Source: Phycisphaera sp.
GTDB taxonomy: Bacteria > Planctomycetota > Phycisphaerae > Phycisphaerales > Phycisphaeraceae
Assembly: GCA_016125215.1 (NCBI GenBank)
Contig: WGMF01000009.1
Coordinates: forward strand, 1-64,000
DNA: 64,000 bases
Direction: 5' to 3'
Shown one piece after another: positions 35,993 to 45,119 of the stretch; position 1 is the first letter of the stretch; the number at the start of each line of letters is the position of its first letter. A program made the translations under genes and the position numbers. The notes under the pieces were generated by a model. The model was not told the origin of the DNA and did not search any database. It saw nothing but the letters and a program-made list of their open reading frames with translations.

Positions 35993-37822
35993 TTATTTGC
36001 CTGGGATGTGGATGCCCCAGAGTCCGGGGTTGTCTTCGATGACTTTGATGAGTCCGAGCAAGCCGCCCCAGTGGTAGAAGGCGTCGCTGTTTTCCTTGCC
36101 GCAGCCGTCGCCGGTGCTGGCGTCGTAGTTCTCGTGGACGTGGCCGTGTTCGCGCCACTCTTTGAGCAGGATCGCCTCGGACTTCTCGACCAGCGCCTTG
36201 CGGGCGTCGGGCAGGTCGTAGTTGCACAGCCCCAGGTAGACGAGGAAGTTCATCGGTGCCCAGATCGGGCCGCGCCAGTAGTTTTGATCGGGGAAGGCGG
36301 GGTCGTTGCGAGCGATGGAGGGCAGGACCCACTGGCCCCAGAACTCTTCGGGGTTGAAGAGGTGTTCATCGACCATGCGTCGGGCCTGCTGCTGCGTGGG
36401 GACTCCGGCGAGCATGGGGTAGAAGTGCGTCGGGGAGAGTCGCGTCTGGAACTCGCCGGTGTCGAGGCGCTTGTTGAGGAACAGCCCGGTCTTCTCGCAC
36501 CAGAGTGTTTGGAGATTTATGGTGTAACGCTCAGCCCGTTCGTGGAGTTCGTCGATGACTCGATCCCGACCGATGCGTTTGGCCAGGTCCGCCATCGCGT
36601 TGCAGTCGGCGATGTAGAACGACATCAGCCCGACGTCGGCAAACTGCATGCGGTGGACGCTGGCGTCGTAGGGCATGTCCTGGTACATGGGCGAGTTGTC
36701 CAGGCCCGATTCGAGCGCGGAGGCAAAGCGCGTGTTGATGGGCATGTCATCGGGCGCCCAGGTCGGGTTGGCGGTGTAGGGCGTCGATCCCCAGCAGAGG
36801 TAGCCGTCCTGTTCGCGGTGCTGCGGCCACCAGCGGTTCCACGTGAGCAGGTTGTCGAAGAGGCGTTGGGCTAAAACATCTTCCCCGAAGCGTTCACACA
36901 GGGCTTTCGTGGTGATCGCGCCGACGGGGGGCTGGGAACGGTCGAGGGTTCGATAGCCCCCGCCCTGCGCGAAGTTGGGGATAAAGCCCCGTTCGGTGAT
37001 CTCGTCAGTGATCGCGGTGGCGTTGGAGTAAGCCAGTTCCTTGTTCTCGATGCCGGCCATCCACGCGGCAAAGTAGGTGTCCCAGTCGAAGAGCACCCAC
37101 CCGCCGCGGTTGCAACTCCAGATGCGACTGACAGGCGAGATCACACGCTCGTTGAACGGGTCGTAGATCGTGTCCCACGCCAGGCAGGCCTGCATCGCGT
37201 GGTGGCTCTCGCTCAGGTCAGATCGGCTGTCGTGATATGTTTTGGCAACACGGTCGATCACCCGGCCCGCTTCGTCCAGGCGCGATGCGTTCGACGTGAT
37301 GCACACCGGTTGATCGAGCATCACAAGCAGGTAGGGTGTGCTGAGTTCGACAATCGGCTCGTTGTGCCGGGTGTTGCCGGTGACCGCGACCTCGAGGGTG
37401 GTCTTATCATTGGTCACGATAACCTTATCACCCTTGCGTTGCGCGTAACCGGGTCGGTTCCACAGGACCGAGGCCGAGACTGTGAGCCCCAAGACCTGAC
37501 CCGTGGTGTGCAGGGGGGTGACACGTGCGAACCAGTCGCCATCATCGACCGCGGTTTCAATCTTGTGCCTCGTGTCAGCCCATTCAATCTCTAATGAAGT
37601 GTAAGACCCGTCGTAAGCGTGCGGGCCGGGCATGATCTGCTCGGTCCTGCTCTTGTCGCGTGGGCGCGGCCCGGGCTTTCTGCCGATGAGCGCTTCGCTC
37701 AGGTACATCGTTCGGCCGTAGGTCTTCAAGCCCAGCGAGATTGCGAAGCTTTCAGGCAGCAGAACGTGTGATAGCACGCTGCGGACGTTCCAGGTGTTCC
37801 AACCGTGGGATAGCTGATTCAT
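35993..37822 (-). CDS. GH63/MGH1-like (alpha/alpha)6-barrel glycoside hydrolase
   Basis: 609 aa, no signal peptide. A beta-rich N-terminal part (about 1-210) precedes an alpha/alpha barrel. WVLFDWDTYFAAWMAG, GFIPNFAQGGGYRTLDRSQPPVGA, YLCWGSTPY and the C-terminal YWRGPIWAPMNFLVYLGL are hallmarks of GH63, GH37 and mannosylglycerate-hydrolase-like enzymes. The Asp in FDWD and an acidic residue late in the barrel are the expected catalytic pair. These enzymes invert alpha-glycosidic linkages (glucose, mannose or related sugars); the sugar here is not identifiable. Spaced 9 bp from the FAD gene downstream and 5 bp from the M60 gene upstream, so surely one transcript. Confidence 0.87.
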   Translation of the reverse strand: MNQLSHGWNTWNVRSVLSHVLLPESFAISLGLKTYGRTMYLSEALIGRKPGPRPRDKSRTEQIMPGPHAYDGSYTSLEIEWADTRHKIETAVDDGDWFARVTPLHTTGQVLGLTVSASVLWNRPGYAQRKGDKVIVTNDKTTLEVAVTGNTRHNEPIVELSTPYLLVMLDQPVCITSNASRLDEAGRVIDRVAKTYHDSRSDLSESHHAMQACLAWDTIYDPFNERVISPVSRIWSCNRGGWVLFDWDTYFAAWMAGIENKELAYSNATAITDEITERGFIPNFAQGGGYRTLDRSQPPVGAITTKALCERFGEDVLAQRLFDNLLTWNRWWPQHREQDGYLCWGSTPYTANPTWAPDDMPINTRFASALESGLDNSPMYQDMPYDASVHRMQFADVGLMSFYIADCNAMADLAKRIGRDRVIDELHERAERYTINLQTLWCEKTGLFLNKRLDTGEFQTRLSPTHFYPMLAGVPTQQQARRMVDEHLFNPEEFWGQWVLPSIARNDPAFPDQNYWRGPIWAPMNFLVYLGLCNYDLPDARKALVEKSEAILLKEWREHGHVHENYDASTGDGCGKENSDAFYHWGGLLGLIKVIEDNPGLWGIHIPGK

Positions 37823-37827
37823 GGTTC

Positions 37828-39849
37828 TTACGGCCTTCCGTTGGGGAAATAAAGGTCGATGATGTCTTGCACCCGTTTGCGTGCCAGTTCAGCCGATTGG
37901 GTGTTGTACCGGCCCCATTGCTGTTCGTGCTCGTGCTTGGACTGCACGTCTTTATCTTTAGCAATGGGCTGCTGCCCCCACCACTTGACGGCGAAATCCC
38001 GGAAAGCTGCGTTGTCCGGGGGGACCAGCGTTTTGTAATGCACAAGTGTGTCGTAGACCTTGGCTGACGGGGGCAGGTTTTCCTTCTCCACCACGGCCTT
38101 GAGCGCCTCGGGATTTTGCGGGTGCTTGCCCCAGAAGTGCATCAATGGCCTGAGGTCTTGGCCGGCACACCTTGACAGACGCAGGGTCAGTTCATCGTCA
38201 TCGGGTTTGTGTTCACCCGATGTCCGACCCGCCTCAAAGTCATCATTGAGCTGTTTCCAGGATGCGCTCAGCACGTCCCAACCGTACAGCCGAACGACCT
38301 CCACGTACTTGGCAAAACCCTGGTGCTGGTACCTGCAGAGCTGCGCGTCCATCGGCAACCCCTCTTCGAAGCTTGTGCAGGTCATCCAGGAAACCGCGGT
38401 GTTGTCGAGTGTGCAGGCGGGGTTGTATTTATCCATCTTCGACATGGCAAACGCCCGCTCGAGGTCCTGGCCGTAGCCCTTATTCATCACCGCGATGTGG
38501 AGCAGGTTGACCGCGGCCTCTTCCTCGCCCGCATACTTGGGGAACTTGTAGTTGTGGCCCAGCTCATGGAAGAACCAACTCGGGACCAACTCCGGCCCCT
38601 TGAGCAGGTGGTTGTTGGCCACCCCGTCGATGACCTTCACCCCGTGCATAGCGTGGTTGCCCGTGGGGTAGCCCGGCTTCATCTTCCCGGTGACCCCTTG
38701 TTGGATGTCCACCGATATGTAGTAGGATTCGCGAGGCTGCTCACGGGGCAGGCCCAGCAGGTCGTTGCAGATGTCCATCGCCTTGTCCCACTTGTCCAAC
38801 AGGGCCTTGGGGTCGTCTAGGCCGACGATCCAACTCGTGGGCACCAGCATCATGAACTTTTCGGAACGGATATCCGCCCACGGGGCTTTGAGGTTGCGTT
38901 CGACTTTCTGCCACTGTTCAAGCGAAGTGGCGTTGAAACTCTCTGTGGTGAAATAGGGCGAACGGACCGCGTTGCGGATCGAGACCTCGACCACCCCGGC
39001 CGCGGCGTTCACGGGCACCTCGATATAGATCCCCCCGCCCAACGGATTGGCCACCGATATCTCACGCGACTGGATTGGGTAGGTCAGAGAGATCGAGTTG
39101 AGCCGTAACGCCCTGACGGTGTGACCTTGGTTGTAGGAATGACCACCGACGCGGACCCGGAAACCCTTGCCCACCAGTCCGTCGGGCACGGTGACGGTGG
39201 CGATGGAACCCGGGGCGAGGAATGCGCCGGTCGGCCGACGGGCGAAAGCGGTCCACTTCTCATCTCGACCCCAGACCCTCGGATTGCTCGCGTTAATCCT
39301 GGAAATGATCTTTTCGTTGGGGTCGCTCGGCGGGTCCACCGCGCCGGGGAAGTTCGCTGAGCAACCAAAATTGTAACCGTCGAGCAGGTCACGGTAACGC
39401 GTGAGGGTTTGGCTGTTGTAATCCTTGTTCAGGATCAACTGCATCACGATAAAGTCCACCCAATGGATATCCGTGGCCGGTGGGTGGATGTTGTCGCGGT
39501 CGTCACGGTTGAACTTTCTTCCCGAGACCCAGAGTGGCCCGTAAACCTTGTCGTAAGTGGTCGCCAGCTTCAGGGCCGCCTCGATAGTCTGCTCATCGTG
39601 TGCCATGAAATCCGCGTTGGCCTGGATCGTCTTGAGCGCCGAATCGATCTGGGTGTCATCGAGTGGGTTTTTCCCGTCGAGATGGTCCTGCAGCAAGGCG
39701 AACGCCGAGATCAAAGACCCTCTGCCCCGGGGCACGGACGGTGTGTCACCATCGTCTTGCGTCGCAAGCGTGATTCCCCCGGCCAGACAGGTCATGACGA
39801 GGAGCAGTCGGGAGACCCATTTGATGAGATGTACTCTGAAATCCGACAT
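37828..39849 (-). CDS. secreted M60-family (enhancin/mucinase-like) metallopeptidase
   Basis: 673 aa. The signal peptide is about residues 1-29 (WVSRLLLVMTCLAGGITLA). A helical N-terminal part is followed by a beta domain (about 205-300: IATVTVPDGLVGKGFRVRVGGHSYN) like the M60 N-terminal domain. The catalytic domain (about 320-560) carries the zinc motif HELGH at 428-432 and a cluster of Glu at 442-444 as third ligand, matching HExxH...E of M60. M60 peptidases cleave O-glycosylated proteins such as mucins. Its presence in a glycosidase run with GH101-like and GH20 enzymes supports a glycoprotein substrate. Lies 5 bp from the GH63-like gene. Confidence 0.9.
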   Translation of the reverse strand: MSDFRVHLIKWVSRLLLVMTCLAGGITLATQDDGDTPSVPRGRGSLISAFALLQDHLDGKNPLDDTQIDSALKTIQANADFMAHDEQTIEAALKLATTYDKVYGPLWVSGRKFNRDDRDNIHPPATDIHWVDFIVMQLILNKDYNSQTLTRYRDLLDGYNFGCSANFPGAVDPPSDPNEKIISRINASNPRVWGRDEKWTAFARRPTGAFLAPGSIATVTVPDGLVGKGFRVRVGGHSYNQGHTVRALRLNSISLTYPIQSREISVANPLGGGIYIEVPVNAAAGVVEVSIRNAVRSPYFTTESFNATSLEQWQKVERNLKAPWADIRSEKFMMLVPTSWIVGLDDPKALLDKWDKAMDICNDLLGLPREQPRESYYISVDIQQGVTGKMKPGYPTGNHAMHGVKVIDGVANNHLLKGPELVPSWFFHELGHNYKFPKYAGEEEAAVNLLHIAVMNKGYGQDLERAFAMSKMDKYNPACTLDNTAVSWMTCTSFEEGLPMDAQLCRYQHQGFAKYVEVVRLYGWDVLSASWKQLNDDFEAGRTSGEHKPDDDELTLRLSRCAGQDLRPLMHFWGKHPQNPEALKAVVEKENLPPSAKVYDTLVHYKTLVPPDNAAFRDFAVKWWGQQPIAKDKDVQSKHEHEQQWGRYNTQSAELARKRVQDIIDLYFPNGRP

Positions 39850-39914
39850 TATGGATCAACAGCCAATAAGCCAGTGCGGGTTTGAGGTTCAATCGTATGA
39901 GCAAGAGGAGGATT

Positions 39915-42278
39915 TTATCCGCGCTGAATGTCCCGGGGTGTTTCGATGCTCACGGCCTTGGTGTCCCAGCGCACGTGGACGTTGCCCCGGGGTGTGGGAT
40001 AGGTCACGTCATAAGCGAATTCAGCGCGGTAGGGGTCCACCTTCAACTTTGCACACCCCGGTTCGAGGATCTCGATCCCTGCCAGGCCTGTGATGAGGAA
40101 CTCGGCTGGGCAGGCGCTCCAGGCGTGGGAGTGGGTGCGTTGGAAGCCCTGCCAGTCGCCGTTGCGCCACGAGCCGTTCTCGTACCACTCTTCGGTGCAT
40201 GATGTCCGACCCCGGTCAACCATGCGATGGCCCCAGCGTTCGTCGATGAGCCGCAGCGCCAGGTCGGTCCGGCCGCGCTTACGCAGCGCTTCAAGCACAA
40301 CCACCATGAAGAAGGGTTGGGCTTCGGTGGTCTTGACCGAGGGCCTGTCGAAGACACGATCGATGATGCGGTCAGCGGTGGCGTCATCGACACACCCGAA
40401 CGCGATGGCGGCGGCGTTGCCGTGCTCGCTGCGGAGGTCGGAGAGTTTCCCTTCGTAGATTGCGTCGGCGACGAGACCGGTGGCGGGGTCGATGAATGTG
40501 CGGGCAAAAGCGTTGCGTACGCCGTCCGCCGCCTGGGTGTAGGCATTGACCGCCCAGTCGTCGCCCTTGAATCGCGCGACCGACGCCGCCGCGTCGCACG
40601 CACCGGCGAAAAGCGCGTTGTACGGTGAGCAAGGGCCTCGGGTGTCGATGTGTGCCCAGTCGATGAAGACCCATCCGAACATCGCGTCGAGAACACCGTC
40701 GGGCGTGATGCGTTCGAGGTGGGTGCGCATGATGCGCTGCATCTCGGGGTAACACTCGTGCAGGTATCGCCCGTCGCCCGTGTAGAGGTAGTGCCGCCAC
40801 AGACACACGACCCACCACAGCGAATAATCGGGGATGTCGTGTGTCCAATCGGTGCTGGCGACGTTGGAGATGTTGGCAAGCAGGCCCGTGGGGCGGGTGT
40901 TCATCGCGGCCTGACGGATGAACTTGCCGGGCAGGGCGGTGTCGCCAAAGGCGGTGTAGATCGCGGGCACGGTGACCGCCGCCACGTCGCCGAGCCACTG
41001 GGCCTGCTCGCGGTAGGGGGTGTCCATGATCGACTCGATCGAGCAGAGTTCGAGTGTGTTTCGGCTGATTTCAAAGATGCGTTCGAGTCGTGTCGGCCCC
41101 TTGATCCGGCCTTTGTACGCGTAGGGGTAACGCACCTCGACCGCGCGGCACGCACGAATATGCAGGCCTGCCTCGCAGTGCTTGACACGCAGGCGCAGGT
41201 AACGGAACGACCGCCAGATGAGCGGGCGAAAAACGTTGTGGCCTTGCGCGAGGGTCGCCTTGTCCGCGAAGGGGCACTCCAGGGCGATGTTGAAGCGGCC
41301 GTCCACGAGGCGTTCGGCGTAACCGATCTCGATGATCGCGCCGGCGGGGGCTTCGACCTCGACCTCGGCATACCCCGTGAGCACTCGGCCGAAGTCGAGC
41401 GTGATGCACGGGTCGTAGCGTCCGTCGGTGACGCCGTCGCGGTGGCGGTCGCTGCAGGTGAGCGTGGTGAGGCCACCGGGGGTGAGCAGGTTTTCGGGGT
41501 GCTCGACCCCGGACCACTCGACGGGCCTGCCGACCTGGGAGAGTGACGTGCTCAGGTCGCCCGTCCCACGACGCGAGGTGAGGTCGAGGCATTCCTCGAC
41601 GCATTGCAGCTTGGCGGCGTTGGTGTGCTTGACTTCGAGCGGTTCGATGTCGCGTGGGACCAGTCGGCACCAGGGCGGGATGATGGGCGGCAGGTCCTGC
41701 GTCCGTGAATCGATCGCCTTGACAAGGGGCCAGTGGCTGTCATCAAACCCAGTCTGTTGCCAACCGGACGGGATGGCACGCAGGTCCACGTGCTCCTGGT
41801 ACGGGCCGATCTTGTTCATGCCGTTGAACTGCGTGTCCACCCGCCACGGCCCGACGATACCCCGCCAATCACCGGTCGTCGCACACAAGACCCGACCGTC
41901 ACCCGCAACGACTTCCGCAAGCAAGCCGCCGCGTGCCGAGTCCTGAACGCCCTGGTGCTGAACGAGCACCGCCAGGCAGACCGGGCCGGGGCTAACAAGG
42001 TGTGAGATATCGTGCTGGTCGTAGTACTGGTGGTAGGGTTGGGACTGGATCGGCCCGTCACCGATGAGGTGGCCGTTGATCCAGACTCGGTAACGCGTGT
42101 CTGCGCTGATGAACAGATGGATGTTGTTTGGGTCCGACACATCGAAGTCGCGTCGGAACAGGACCCACGCGTTTTTAGCCGGTGCGTGCGGGTGCCAGAC
42201 CCATCGGGCCGACCACTTGCGTGAGACGGGGAAGAGTTGCATGGAAGGGGTGTTCGGGCTGGGTTTGTTTTTGTTCAT
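39915..42278 (-). CDS. glycoside hydrolase family 78, alpha-L-rhamnosidase-like
   Basis: 787 aa, no signal peptide. WSARWVWHPHAPAKNAWVLFRRDF and ISADTRYRVWINGHLIGDGP form the N-terminal beta-sandwich typical of the family. The alpha/alpha barrel contains MDTPYREQAQWLGDVAAV (about 415-432), with the catalytic acidic positions of GH78, and a C-terminal beta domain closes with YDVTYPTPRGNVHVRW. It lacks the N-terminal Fn3 domain of the larger GH78 at 27722, so the two are distinct subtypes. The substrate may be alpha-L-rhamnose or a related sugar. Lies 25 bp downstream of a sulfatase gene. Confidence 0.9.
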   Translation of the reverse strand: MNKNKPSPNTPSMQLFPVSRKWSARWVWHPHAPAKNAWVLFRRDFDVSDPNNIHLFISADTRYRVWINGHLIGDGPIQSQPYHQYYDQHDISHLVSPGPVCLAVLVQHQGVQDSARGGLLAEVVAGDGRVLCATTGDWRGIVGPWRVDTQFNGMNKIGPYQEHVDLRAIPSGWQQTGFDDSHWPLVKAIDSRTQDLPPIIPPWCRLVPRDIEPLEVKHTNAAKLQCVEECLDLTSRRGTGDLSTSLSQVGRPVEWSGVEHPENLLTPGGLTTLTCSDRHRDGVTDGRYDPCITLDFGRVLTGYAEVEVEAPAGAIIEIGYAERLVDGRFNIALECPFADKATLAQGHNVFRPLIWRSFRYLRLRVKHCEAGLHIRACRAVEVRYPYAYKGRIKGPTRLERIFEISRNTLELCSIESIMDTPYREQAQWLGDVAAVTVPAIYTAFGDTALPGKFIRQAAMNTRPTGLLANISNVASTDWTHDIPDYSLWWVVCLWRHYLYTGDGRYLHECYPEMQRIMRTHLERITPDGVLDAMFGWVFIDWAHIDTRGPCSPYNALFAGACDAAASVARFKGDDWAVNAYTQAADGVRNAFARTFIDPATGLVADAIYEGKLSDLRSEHGNAAAIAFGCVDDATADRIIDRVFDRPSVKTTEAQPFFMVVVLEALRKRGRTDLALRLIDERWGHRMVDRGRTSCTEEWYENGSWRNGDWQGFQRTHSHAWSACPAEFLITGLAGIEILEPGCAKLKVDPYRAEFAYDVTYPTPRGNVHVRWDTKAVSIETPRDIQRG

Positions 42279-42303
42279 TGTGGGGGGGTGTGAATCGTCA
42301 GTC

Positions 42304-43719
42304 TCAGACAGTCACCGCGCCCTCGGGTCGGTTGAGGTTGTAACGGAAGGCGTCGGATTCGTAGAAGTCAACGGATTGGCCACAGGTGCGTGCCCACCAG
42401 TCGTCGGCCAGAGCGGCGAGTTTGTCTTTTTGCTTCTTGTATGCGGGATCGAACGCGACGCAGTGCAACTCGTCCGGGTCTTTGGCCAGGTCGTAGAGTT
42501 CTTCGGTGTTGTCGTCGCCGTAGTAACGGACGTATTTCATCGTGGCGGTGCGGACACCGTAGAACGGGTGCAGGCCCCACCACGCGGCGTAGTGCTCGAA
42601 GAAGACGTGGCCGTCTTCGGGTGCGTGGTCCCTGTGAAGGGCGCGCACCATGTCGTTGTTGTCGAAGGGTTCGGGGCCTTCGATACCCGCCAGTTCCAGC
42701 AGCGCCGCACCGAAGTCGGTCGAGACGATCACGTCGTCGATGGTCTTGCGCCGGCTTGCCATGCCCACGGGGAGTTTGAGTATGCAGGGGATGTTGTAAA
42801 GCTCCTCGTAGGGCATGGTGCCCTTACGTGTGAAACGGTGGCCGCCCATCATGTCGCCGTGGTCGGAGAGGAAGAGGACGACGGTGTTGTCCCACAGGCC
42901 CTTTTGTTTGAAGAGTTCGATGACCTGCCCGCAGGCCTTGTCGACAGCCGAGATCATGGTGTAATACTGCGCCATCTCTTCGCGGAGTTTGGATTCGCTT
43001 TCAAGCTTGTGCGGGCCGCGCTCGACGTGTTTCTTGAGGAAGGCGGGCTTGCCCTCGAAGGTTTCTTCGTAATAGCTTTTGGGCAGGACCATCTCATCGG
43101 GTTTGAAGCGTTCGCGCCACTCGTCTTCAAAGTAGAAGGGGGGGTGGGGGAGGTTGGTGTCGAACATGAAGAGCAGGGGCTTGCCACCCGGTTCGTGATT
43201 CGTAAGCCAATCGAGGCCCTGTTTGAGGTACTTGTAGTGCGTGGAGGTCTGGGGCCACTCGCCCTGTGTGGAGTCGATGCCTTGTGAGTGGAGTTCCTCA
43301 TGCACACGGATGCGTTCGATGGGTTCGTGACCCTTGGGGAAGTGTCCGTCGAGGCACTCGCCGACGTCAAAGCCCATGGTCTTGAGCGGCGAGCCGAGGT
43401 GGCTCTTGCCGAAGTGGGCGGTGGTGTAGCCCGCGTCGCGGAAGACGTTGACAAAGGTGCGGTTCTTCGTGGTCAGGTGGCCGCAGTGGTTGAAGAAGCC
43501 GTAGTTGACCATGACGTTGCATTCATGGGGCGACATGCCGGTCATGAGCGCGCAGCGCGAGGGCACGCACTGTCCGTGGACGGTGATGGCGTTGGTGAAG
43601 TGGACGCCCTCAGCGGCGAGGGCGTCGAGGTTGGGCGTGTAAGCGATGCCGTCCACAAAGCCCATGCGTCTGGCTTGCATCTGGTCGCACATGAGGATGA
43701 GGATATTGGGTTTCGTCAT
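42304..43719 (-). CDS. sulfatase (S1-type, choline-sulfatase-like)
   Basis: 471 aa from the ATG at 43719; the extension to 43827 lies wholly within the upstream gene. PNILILMCDQMQARRMG has the metal Asp; CVPSR at about 51-55 is the formylglycine motif, followed by CALMTGMSPHE. HFGKSHLGSP and FLSDHGDMMGGH are further metal and substrate motifs. No signal peptide. The ATG overlaps the stop of the GH20 gene by 4 bp, so the pair is translationally coupled, which suggests a sulfated hexosamine as substrate (inference). Confidence 0.93.
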   Translation of the reverse strand: MTKPNILILMCDQMQARRMGFVDGIAYTPNLDALAAEGVHFTNAITVHGQCVPSRCALMTGMSPHECNVMVNYGFFNHCGHLTTKNRTFVNVFRDAGYTTAHFGKSHLGSPLKTMGFDVGECLDGHFPKGHEPIERIRVHEELHSQGIDSTQGEWPQTSTHYKYLKQGLDWLTNHEPGGKPLLFMFDTNLPHPPFYFEDEWRERFKPDEMVLPKSYYEETFEGKPAFLKKHVERGPHKLESESKLREEMAQYYTMISAVDKACGQVIELFKQKGLWDNTVVLFLSDHGDMMGGHRFTRKGTMPYEELYNIPCILKLPVGMASRRKTIDDVIVSTDFGAALLELAGIEGPEPFDNNDMVRALHRDHAPEDGHVFFEHYAAWWGLHPFYGVRTATMKYVRYYGDDNTEELYDLAKDPDELHCVAFDPAYKKQKDKLAALADDWWARTCGQSVDFYESDAFRYNLNRPEGAVTV

Positions 43720-45119
43720 GGCTGAACGTGAGGGGTTGAGGTCGAAATAACAGTGAGGATTTTGCAGAGCGAGTCGTATTCTTCCTTCAACGGCGCGAGG
43801 CGGGTGTGGAGGTATTCTTCGATCCACGAGGGTTCAACGAGCCCGTCCAAGCTCCTGCGGACCTCATCCCCCACATGCCCGGAGTCGTCGATCATTTTGC
43901 CCAGTTGTGGCAGGACTTTCATCCCCATCCTCGTGCTTTTAGCGCTGGGACGCCGTGGGTCCACGCCGGCAAGTGTCAACTGTTGACGTGTGAACTGGAC
44001 CTGTTGCCAGGCACGCCTGCGCAGGTCGGTCAGGCGTTCCATCGCATCACGGCAGGATACAAAACGCGCTTTCTCATTGAATGTCTGAAGGGCTTCGACG
44101 CAGCTGGCCAATCCACCCTCCGGGGGTGCGCCGTCGTGGAGGATCACCGCGACCAGTGCGAGCGTGTCCAGCGCCGCGTCGATGGGGATGCACTGCACGG
44201 TGTCGGTGGCCCATCGACTCCAACCGGTGGCGATCACGCCGACATAGTCCAGACGTTGTGCGATCTGGGCCCAGGCCAGCGCGTTGACCTGCCGCTGCGT
44301 CGGGTCGGGTCGGTCGGCCATGTGTCGTTCGGGGGTGTCGCCCGCCCCCTTGTAAGCGGTCGCGCCCCAGAGCGTAAAGCCGTGGTCCTTGAAGCGTTGA
44401 CAGTATTCGCTCTTGTAATGGCTCTGCGTGTGGTCGGGATGACCGTAGTAACCCCATGTCATGAGGTCGCACTTTTCTGCCAGTGCGTGCAGCGCATCGC
44501 TTTGCCAGTGGGTCATCATGTCGTGCCAGAGGATCGGGCGGATGCCGCGTGCGATGAGCGCGTCGAGGATGGGTTCGACGTGTTGCAGGTAGAGCGCGCC
44601 CTTGCCGTACTTTTCTATGTAGGAAGCGCATCGGGGGTTTTGGCCGAACGTCCACGACTCGTCACCGCCGAGGTGGAAGTGCGTAACGCCGGGCATGAGT
44701 CGCAGCACGTCGTCGACCATCTTTTGAACAAGCTCACGCGAAGCGGGGTCGAGCGGGTTGAGGCTCGATGCAACGTCGGGGACTTCGCGCAGCTTCTCAT
44801 AGCCCGGCACGGAGAGGGGCGTCTCCATGTGTCCGAGGCACTGGACAAGCGGGATGCAATCGAGGCCCAGTTCGCTGGCCACACCCATGAAGCGCTGCAC
44901 ATCCGCCGGCGTGTAAGCGGTCGGGCTTCGGAAGCGTTCGTCGACCGTCCACGGGAAAGAATCTTCCCATTCGATGAGCACGGTGTCGTACCGCAAGCCG
45001 GCTAAAAGCCTGAGCAAACAGACGAAGCGTTCGGGCGTGGGGGGCAGGCCTTTGAGGTCCAGGTGGACGCCGCGCCGGGGGATCGCGGGGGTGCTGCGAT
45101 GGAATAGCCCAGCGGTCAT
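43716..45119 (-). CDS. glycoside hydrolase family 20-like beta-N-acetylhexosaminidase
   Basis: 467 aa, no signal peptide. The barrel opens with RRGVHLDLKGLPPTPERF and YDTVLIEWEDSFPW. THFHLGGDESWTFG has the catalytic Asp153-Glu154 pair of GH20, and WHDMMTHW and LMTWGYYG lie on later strands. It lacks the usual N-terminal GH20b domain, so it belongs to a compact subgroup. It would remove terminal GlcNAc or GalNAc by substrate-assisted catalysis. Four-base overlaps at both ends tie it to the GH101-like gene upstream and the sulfatase downstream, an obvious functional trio on amino sugars. Confidence 0.9.
   Translation of the reverse strand: MTAGLFHRSTPAIPRRGVHLDLKGLPPTPERFVCLLRLLAGLRYDTVLIEWEDSFPWTVDERFRSPTAYTPADVQRFMGVASELGLDCIPLVQCLGHMETPLSVPGYEKLREVPDVASSLNPLDPASRELVQKMVDDVLRLMPGVTHFHLGGDESWTFGQNPRCASYIEKYGKGALYLQHVEPILDALIARGIRPILWHDMMTHWQSDALHALAEKCDLMTWGYYGHPDHTQSHYKSEYCQRFKDHGFTLWGATAYKGAGDTPERHMADRPDPTQRQVNALAWAQIAQRLDYVGVIATGWSRWATDTVQCIPIDAALDTLALVAVILHDGAPPEGGLASCVEALQTFNEKARFVSCRDAMERLTDLRRRAWQQVQFTRQQLTLAGVDPRRPSAKSTRMGMKVLPQLGKMIDDSGHVGDEVRRSLDGLVEPSWIEEYLHTRLAPLKEEYDSLCKILTVISTSTPHVQP

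Noticed and set aside
34994-36874. Plus-strand open frame of 626 codons
   Set aside because: It spans two clear minus-strand genes (FAD oxidoreductase and GH63-like) and has no recognisable fold.
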